Positions 1-4,235 of a DNA stretch of 7,485 bases are shown piece after piece. Both the position numbers and the translations under genes were made by a program. Source of the DNA: Cyanobacteria bacterium UBA8803 (lineage in GTDB: Bacteria; Cyanobacteriota; Cyanobacteriia; Cyanobacteriales; Coleofasciculaceae); contig DNXU01000605.1 in NCBI GenBank assembly GCA_003505715.1, forward strand, positions 7,416 through 14,900, read 5' to 3'. Below the pieces are notes generated by a model. That model saw only the letters and a list, made by a program, of their open reading frames with translations, had not been told where the DNA came from and did no database searches. The number at the start of each line of letters is the position of its first letter. Within the stretch, counting starts at the first letter, position 1.

Positions 1-25
1 ACCCATCACCCATCACCCATCACCA
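1..25. repeat. Tandem heptamer repeat (ACCCATC)3 abutting the first gene
   Basis: Three perfect copies of ACCCATC (1-7, 8-14, 15-21) plus a partial copy (ACCA) run up to the start codon at 26. The array may continue to the left of the window. Heptanucleotide short tandem repeats of this kind are a known feature of filamentous cyanobacterial genomes. The array fills the space where a Shine-Dalgarno sequence would be, and none is visible. The repeat has no stop codon in the frame of the downstream gene. Confidence 0.85.
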
Positions 26-1660
26 ATGAAAAATCTCTGGTACAAAGACGCAATTATCTACTCCCTAGATGTGGAGACTTTTATGGATGCCAACGGTGAT
101 GGTATAGGCGATTTTATCGGACTCGCCAAACGCCTAAACCACCTGGCTGGGTTGGGAGTTACTTGCCTGTGGCTATTGCCTTTCTACCCTTCCCCAAACC
201 GAGATAACGGCTACGACGTAATGGACTACTACAACGTTGACCCCCGCTTGGGAACTCTGGGAGACTTTGTGGAGTTCATGCATCAGGCTCGCGATCGCGG
301 TATTCGTGTCATCGTCGATCTGGTGGTAAATCATACCTCAAACCAGCATCCTTGGTTCCAGTCGGCTCGTGCCGATAAAAACTCCAAGTATCGCGACTAC
401 TATGTATGGACAGATCATCCCCCCCAAGACGCTCAAGAAAAAGTGGCTTTTCCCGGCGTACAAGAGAGTATCTGGGAGTATGACGAACAAGCTGGCGCGT
501 ACTATCTGCACCGATTCTATAAAGAACAGCCAGACTTAAATACTGCCAATCCAGAGGTACGTGAGGAGATTCGCAAAATTATGGGCTTCTGGCTGCAACT
601 TGGGGTATCCGGGTTTCGCATCGACGCTGCTCCATACCTCATAGAACCCCTTGGTATTAAGGACGCTGAGCTTCAGGAACTCCACAATCTGCTCTCAGAA
701 ATGCGCGAGTTTGTTTCGGAACGACATGGCGAAGGCATATTGCTAGCAGAAGCAAATGTCCCGCACGAGAAAATCCCCCTCTACTTCGGAGATGGGGACA
801 GGATGCAAATGCTATTCAACTTTTTGTTGAACCAGGATGTGTTCCTTGCACTTGCCAGGGAGCAGGCAGCTCCCATTATTGAGGGATTGAAAAAATTACC
901 GAATATCCCACCTACAGGACAGTGGGTTAACTTTCTGCGCCACCACGACGAACTCACCCTCGATCAGCTTAGCAAGGAGGAACAGAAAGAGATTTTCGCT
1001 GCTTTCGCACCCGATGAGAATATGCAAATTTACGGGCATGGCATCCGCCGTCGTCTGCCACCGATGTTAGTAGGAGATCGCCGTCATTTAGAGCTAGCGT
1101 ATAGTTTACTATTTAGCCTACCTGGTACACCCCTACTGCGCTATGGCGATGAGATTGGTATGGGCGAAGATCTATCCCTTGAAGAGCGCACTAGCGTCCG
1201 CACGCCTATGCAGTGGTCAAACACTCAGAATGGCGGCTTCTCCACAGCACCTCCAGAGGCGCTGACATTACCAGTAATTTCAGAAGGAGAGTATGGCTAT
1301 CAGCAAGTCAATGCCATTACCCAGCAGCGCGACTCTAACTCACTACTTAACTGGATCGAACGGGTAATCCGGATACGCCAGCAATGCCCGGAGTTAGGTC
1401 GGGGAGAGTGCTGCATCCTAGAGACAGATGAGCCGAGTGTATTTGCCCACTGTTGCAAATGGGAAGGTAACACTGTAGTTGCCGTGCATAATCTGGCCAA
1501 GCAACCTTGTAGCGTCACTCTTAAATCGAAAGACTTCAATCCTCAGTACCTAATTGAGGTGTTTAGAGATCAGCAGTACGAGCCACTTGACGGCAACTCC
1601 CTCTCTATTCCATTGGGAGCATACGGATATCGCTGGTTCCGAGCTGACAGTTTGGTTTAG
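26..1660 (+). CDS. Trehalose-synthase-like alpha-amylase family (GH13) enzyme
   Basis: A 544-residue GH13 enzyme acting on alpha-glucosides, most likely maltose/trehalose interconversion or a related hydrolysis or transglycosylation in the cytoplasm; no signal peptide is seen. The first barrel strand is at residues 4-30 (WYKDAIIYSLDV, then NGDGIGDF). Region I is DLVVNH (98-103), region II is GFRIDAA with nucleophile D200, region III is LLAEAN with acid/base E242, and region IV is LRHHDEL with D308. TreS-like signatures follow: GIRRRLPP, then LPGTPLLRYGDEIGMG and RTPMQW. A beta-sandwich C-terminal domain covers about 460-544. Length fits TreS without a fused maltokinase. M1 fits the family N-terminus, but the frame stays open through the repeat to the window edge, so an earlier start is not excluded. 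In region IV the usual N of NHDE is H. Substrate is not certain; trehalose synthase is a family-level inference. It probably heads an operon with the two genes that follow. Confidence 0.85.
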   Translation: MKNLWYKDAIIYSLDVETFMDANGDGIGDFIGLAKRLNHLAGLGVTCLWLLPFYPSPNRDNGYDVMDYYNVDPRLGTLGDFVEFMHQARDRGIRVIVDLVVNHTSNQHPWFQSARADKNSKYRDYYVWTDHPPQDAQEKVAFPGVQESIWEYDEQAGAYYLHRFYKEQPDLNTANPEVREEIRKIMGFWLQLGVSGFRIDAAPYLIEPLGIKDAELQELHNLLSEMREFVSERHGEGILLAEANVPHEKIPLYFGDGDRMQMLFNFLLNQDVFLALAREQAAPIIEGLKKLPNIPPTGQWVNFLRHHDELTLDQLSKEEQKEIFAAFAPDENMQIYGHGIRRRLPPMLVGDRRHLELAYSLLFSLPGTPLLRYGDEIGMGEDLSLEERTSVRTPMQWSNTQNGGFSTAPPEALTLPVISEGEYGYQQVNAITQQRDSNSLLNWIERVIRIRQQCPELGRGECCILETDEPSVFAHCCKWEGNTVVAVHNLAKQPCSVTLKSKDFNPQYLIEVFRDQQYEPLDGNSLSIPLGAYGYRWFRADSLV

Positions 1661-1697
1661 TTAGCTCAACATCTTCATCAGCAACGACTTCATAAGT

Positions 1698-1703
1698 AAA
1701 GGA
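1698..1703 (+). promoter_or_regulatory. Shine-Dalgarno for the LLM oxidoreductase
   Basis: AAAGGA lies 6 nt before the ATG at 1710. It is the clearest ribosome binding site in the left gene group and supports that start. The 49-nt gap after the preceding gene shows no hairpin-plus-T-run terminator. Confidence 0.6.
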
Positions 1704-1709
1704 TTTTTT

Positions 1710-2675
1710 ATGGTTAAAATTGCTTATCACGCTTCCCACGAGCAGTTCAAGCCGAGCGCTCTTTTAAAATACGTTCAAATCGCCGAGCAAGCTGGATTCA
1801 GTGGTGGCTCATCTTCCGACCACTTCCATCCCTGGAGCGATCGCCAAGGAGAAAGTGGCTTCTCTTGGGCATGGCTCGGTGCAGCTATGCAGGCCACTTC
1901 CCTGCCCTTCGGCGTCGTGTGCGCTCCAGGACAACGCTATCATCCAGCCATTGTTGCTCAAGCCGTGGCAACACTAGCAGAAATGTTCCCTCATCGGTTG
2001 TGGGTGGCACTGGGCAGCGGTGAGGCACTCAACGAGCGAATTACTGGAGAACATTGGCCTCCTAAGTCTGAAAGGAATGCTCGCCTCAAGGAGTGTGCCG
2101 ACATTATCCGGGCCTTATGGGCTGGAGAAACAGTTACCCACTACGGACGGGTGCGGGTTGAAGAAGCAAAGCTCTACACTCGACCGGAAGTGCCACCCCT
2201 AATGATAGGAGCTGCCGTCACCGCTGAAACAGCCGAGTGGCTGGGGTCTTGGGCAGATGGACTGTACACCATCTCCCGCCCTCCTGAAGAACTTAAAAAG
2301 GTGGTAGAAGCATTTTATCGAGGTGGGGGAGAAGGGAAACCGATGTATCTTAAAGTGCAAATCTCCTACGCCCGCAATGAGGCAGAAGCACGACAAGGAG
2401 CTTACGAGCAGTGGCGTACCAATATTTTCAAGAGCGTTACCCTAGCGGAACTTTGGACTCCCAAGCAATTTGATGCCGCAGCGCAGTTTGTCAGACCTGA
2501 GGATATGGACTGTTCGGTGCGGATATCTCCTGATCCCCAGCAGCACATTGAGTGGTTACAGAAGGATTTAGAACTCGGATTTAGTCAACTAGTCCTGCAT
2601 AACGTGAACTTAGAACAGGAACAGTTCATTGAGGTTTTCGGCGAGAAAGTGCTGCCAGCGATCGCAAGTTACTGA
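1710..2675 (+). CDS. LLM-class flavin oxidoreductase, F420-dependent G6PDH-like (probably non-F420)
   Basis: A 321-residue luciferase-like (LLM) TIM-barrel oxidoreductase. It resembles the F420-dependent glucose-6-phosphate dehydrogenase (FGD) group. The SDHFHPW motif puts H38 and W42 where mycobacterial FGD has catalytic His40 and Trp44. GSGEALNE puts E105 at the place of FGD Glu109. Other family marks are a PxxIAQA-like stretch after the RYHP motif (77-80), and PPLMIGA in the second half. The protein is full length for the family. Most cyanobacteria are not known to make F420, and a sister clade (as I recall, TIGR03885) is described as probable non-F420 flavinoid oxidoreductases; FMN is therefore the likelier cofactor, by inference. 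Substrate is unknown. A sugar or sugar phosphate fits both FGD chemistry and the adjacent GH13 gene. Start chosen on the SD at 1698-1703. The next gene begins 12 nt after the stop, suggesting co-transcription. Confidence 0.85.
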   Translation: MVKIAYHASHEQFKPSALLKYVQIAEQAGFSGGSSSDHFHPWSDRQGESGFSWAWLGAAMQATSLPFGVVCAPGQRYHPAIVAQAVATLAEMFPHRLWVALGSGEALNERITGEHWPPKSERNARLKECADIIRALWAGETVTHYGRVRVEEAKLYTRPEVPPLMIGAAVTAETAEWLGSWADGLYTISRPPEELKKVVEAFYRGGGEGKPMYLKVQISYARNEAEARQGAYEQWRTNIFKSVTLAELWTPKQFDAAAQFVRPEDMDCSVRISPDPQQHIEWLQKDLELGFSQLVLHNVNLEQEQFIEVFGEKVLPAIASY

Positions 2676-2687
2676 TTCAAGAAAACA

Positions 2688-3458
2688 ATGTTTACTGTTG
2701 CAGAGTCGTCGGTATTAAGTCCTGATGTACGACTCTTATCTTTAGTCCTTGCAGTTTGTCTGGCTGTTGTCCATCTATTCTCCGGTAAGCTGCGCTTTCT
2801 GGACAAGATTCCTCGCAGCCGCTGGCTTTCTATCGCTAGTGGTGTATCCGTTGCTTATGTTTTTATCCATATCTTGCCCGAACTTAGTAAGGCACAGGAA
2901 ACAATTCAGGGGATTGTGGGAGACGGACTTGCCTTCCTAGAACACCACGTTTACTTGGTTGCACTCCTAGGTATTGCTGTATTTTATGGGTTAGAGCGGG
3001 CTGCCAAGCTGTCGCGCCAGCGCAACCAAAAGGCAGGCAGGGGAGATTCTACGGAAGCTAGAGTTTTCTGGCTGCACATCTGTTCTTTCGCGCTTTACAA
3101 CGCCCTCATCGGTTACCTACTGCTGCACCGGGAGGAACCCGGCATTCCCAGCCTCTGGTTCTTTTTCTTTGCAATGGCTTTGCACTTTATCGTGAATGAC
3201 AACGGTTTACGCGAACATCATAAAGAGTCTTATGACAGGATAGGTCGTTGGATATTAGCAGCAGCTATTATTATGGGCTGGGCAATTGGGCAAGGAGGGG
3301 AAATTCACCAGGCAGCGATCGCAGTACTCTTTGCCTTTCTAGCCGGAGGAGTCATCCTCAACGTCTTGAAGGAGGAACTCCCAGAAGAGCGTCAAAGCAG
3401 ATTCTGGGCTTTTAGTCTTGGTGCAGCTATCTATGCCGCGCTACTGGTAAGTCTGTGA
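2688..3458 (+). CDS. Polytopic membrane protein, ZIP-transporter-like
   Basis: A 256-residue integral membrane protein with about eight hydrophobic segments, at roughly 14-33, 47-65, 87-104, 127-146, 154-170, 187-202, 209-227 and 239-256. A charged loop (105-125, rich in R, K and Q) separates helices 3 and 4. Potential metal-binding positions sit in or next to helices: HILPE (61-65), EHH (85-87), HFIVNDN (166-172), EHH (176-178) and KEELPEE (228-234). The number of helices and the H..PE and H...ND patterns resemble ZIP-family divalent-metal transporters, but the canonical helix-4/5 motifs are not clearly present, so transport is not established. It starts 12 nt after the oxidoreductase stop with only a weak purine stretch (AAGAAAA) as a ribosome binding site, so translation may be coupled to that gene. 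Alternative: an uncharacterised conserved cyanobacterial membrane protein with no transport role. Confidence 0.65.
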   Translation: MFTVAESSVLSPDVRLLSLVLAVCLAVVHLFSGKLRFLDKIPRSRWLSIASGVSVAYVFIHILPELSKAQETIQGIVGDGLAFLEHHVYLVALLGIAVFYGLERAAKLSRQRNQKAGRGDSTEARVFWLHICSFALYNALIGYLLLHREEPGIPSLWFFFFAMALHFIVNDNGLREHHKESYDRIGRWILAAAIIMGWAIGQGGEIHQAAIAVLFAFLAGGVILNVLKEELPEERQSRFWAFSLGAAIYAALLVSL

Positions 3459-3518
3459 ATCATAGTTAGGCACAATCCCACATTTTCCTCTACATAATTA
3501 CCTGCTTGACCAACCAAA

Positions 3519-3544
3519 AACCAACAACAAATAACCAACAACAA
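3519..3544. repeat. Two-copy 14-nt-period repeat in the convergent spacer
   Basis: The 12-mer AACCAACAACAA occurs at 3519-3530 and again at 3533-3544, separated by AT, giving a 14-nt period; a related ACCAACCAA lies just to the left. The 87-nt spacer 3459-3545 lies between two convergent genes and shows no clear hairpin terminator. A/C-rich short tandem repeats of this type are frequent in cyanobacterial intergenic DNA (recalled, not checked). Confidence 0.7.
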
Positions 3545-3545
3545 T

Positions 3546-4097
3546 TCAAAAACTAATCACATCCTTCATAGAATTAATCAAACGATCTAATCGGGAGTGA
3601 GCTGTCTCTAAGCTGCCTAAAAATTCTGGATGCAAGTCATGGGGAGATGTATCAGCTTCGAGCGTATGCGGCTCTGGGCTGTAGGTGAGCAAACTAACCG
3701 TTCCGCGCAATCTATCGGCTAGAAAAAGAGCCAGGGCATGATAGAAATGGGAGGCAAAATCAGCTTCTTGTAACAATTTTGTAGCTAACTCCGACCGCGA
3801 AATAGACCACACCAGTGAATCTTCTGCAGCTTTAACCGTCGCTGTTGGGGGTCGAAAGTCTACAAAGGATATTTCTCCCACCACCTCACCGCTAGAAAGT
3901 CGAGCAATTTCAGAGTCTCCTAAGGTTTCAGTAGAAACTACCAGGGTGCCATCTAGGATGATGTAAAGTGCGCCGAGGGGTTCCCCTTGCTGGATCAAGA
4001 CAGTACCAGCTGGAACTCGGCATCGTTTACCCGCAGCGATCAACCAATTGAAGTCGCGATCGCTCAAGACGGCGAGAATATAGAGTGCTTGTTTCAT
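3546..4097 (-). CDS. Stand-alone cyclic-nucleotide-binding-fold (CNB/CAP_ED) protein
   Basis: A 183-residue soluble protein with one CNB domain at about 12-130. Signs are the strand/turn VPAGTVLIQQGEP (28-40), LYIILDGTLVV (44-54), the phosphate-binding-cassette region GEISFVDF (74-81) followed by RPPTATV, and an amphipathic helix LALFLADRLR (122-131). The position that normally holds the phosphate-contacting Arg is P84, so cAMP or cGMP binding is doubtful; G74 and E75 remain. The tail (132-183) is not a helix-turn-helix, so this is not a CRP-type DNA-binding regulator; it probably acts through protein contacts. Related CNB proteins with the RPP(S/T)ATV signature are widespread in cyanobacteria, and some occur near peptide export genes (recalled; none visible here). 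It is transcribed divergently from the VIT-VWA gene, and no good SD precedes its ATG, only an A-rich run. Confidence 0.85.
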   Translation of the reverse strand: MKQALYILAVLSDRDFNWLIAAGKRCRVPAGTVLIQQGEPLGALYIILDGTLVVSTETLGDSEIARLSSGEVVGEISFVDFRPPTATVKAAEDSLVWSISRSELATKLLQEADFASHFYHALALFLADRLRGTVSLLTYSPEPHTLEADTSPHDLHPEFLGSLETAHSRLDRLINSMKDVISF

Positions 4098-4108
4098 CGA
4101 TTTTTTAG

Positions 4109-4125
4109 GTAAATACGGGGTTTAC
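4109..4125. promoter_or_regulatory. Inverted repeat GTAAA-N7-TTTAC next to the CNB gene start
   Basis: GTAAATACGGGGTTTAC has perfect 5-bp arms around a 7-nt centre and lies 11-27 nt upstream of the minus-strand ATG. It could be an operator or a small 5'-leader hairpin. It does not match the NtcA consensus GTA-N8-TAC because the GTA and TAC are 11 nt apart. Confidence 0.3.
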
Positions 4126-4208
4126 TACTGCTAAGGGGCAATCTCCGCGCTTGCTTAATACTTTTTGATTTTCCCTGGATGTACCAATAAGTTTGACGTT
4201 AGCATAGT

Positions 4209-4233
4209 GAGTCAACCCTTGTGAGGGACACTC
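4209..4233 (+). promoter_or_regulatory. Shine-Dalgarno of the VIT-VWA gene within a possible hairpin
   Basis: GAGGG (4223-4227) lies 8 nt before the ATG at 4236 and is a good ribosome binding site. It decides this start over the in-frame GTG at 4221, which has no comparable site and overlaps the SD itself. The same stretch can fold: CCCT (4216-4219) pairs with AGGG (4224-4227) around a TGTG loop, and GAGT (4209-4212) pairs with ACTC (4230-4233) outside a 3x2 internal loop. The fold would hide most of the SD. Confidence 0.5.
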
Positions 4234-4235
4234 TT

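Larger units (their letters stand above)
4098..4235. promoter_or_regulatory. Divergent intergenic region with promoter(s) for both flanking genes
   Basis: This 138-nt spacer must drive the CNB gene leftward and the VIT-VWA/DUF5682 pair rightward unless they are read through from outside. No strong consensus promoter can be called. A weak rightward candidate is TTGATT (4165-4170) with TAAGTT (4188-4193) at 17-nt spacing. An inverted repeat TTGAC (4193-4197) / GTCAA (4211-4215), spaced by 13 nt, is a possible operator or chance palindrome. Confidence 0.4.

Noticed and set aside
1..25. CRISPR array at the left edge
   Set aside because: The units are 7 nt, directly adjacent and without spacers, so this is a simple tandem repeat.
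1661..1709. Terminator or promoter between the GH13 and oxidoreductase genes
   Set aside because: No hairpin with T run and no convincing -35/-10 pair, so co-transcription is simpler.
3459..3545. Bidirectional intrinsic terminator between the convergent genes
   Set aside because: I looked for a GC-rich stem followed by a T run (or preceded by an A run) and found none.
4109..4127. NtcA binding site in the divergent spacer
   Set aside because: GTA and TAC half-sites are separated by 11 nt, not the 8 nt of the NtcA consensus.
4221..4235. GTG start at 4221 for the VIT-VWA gene
   Set aside because: The GTG overlaps GAGGG, which is ideally placed (8 nt) for ATG 4236. The five extra residues add nothing to a domain.
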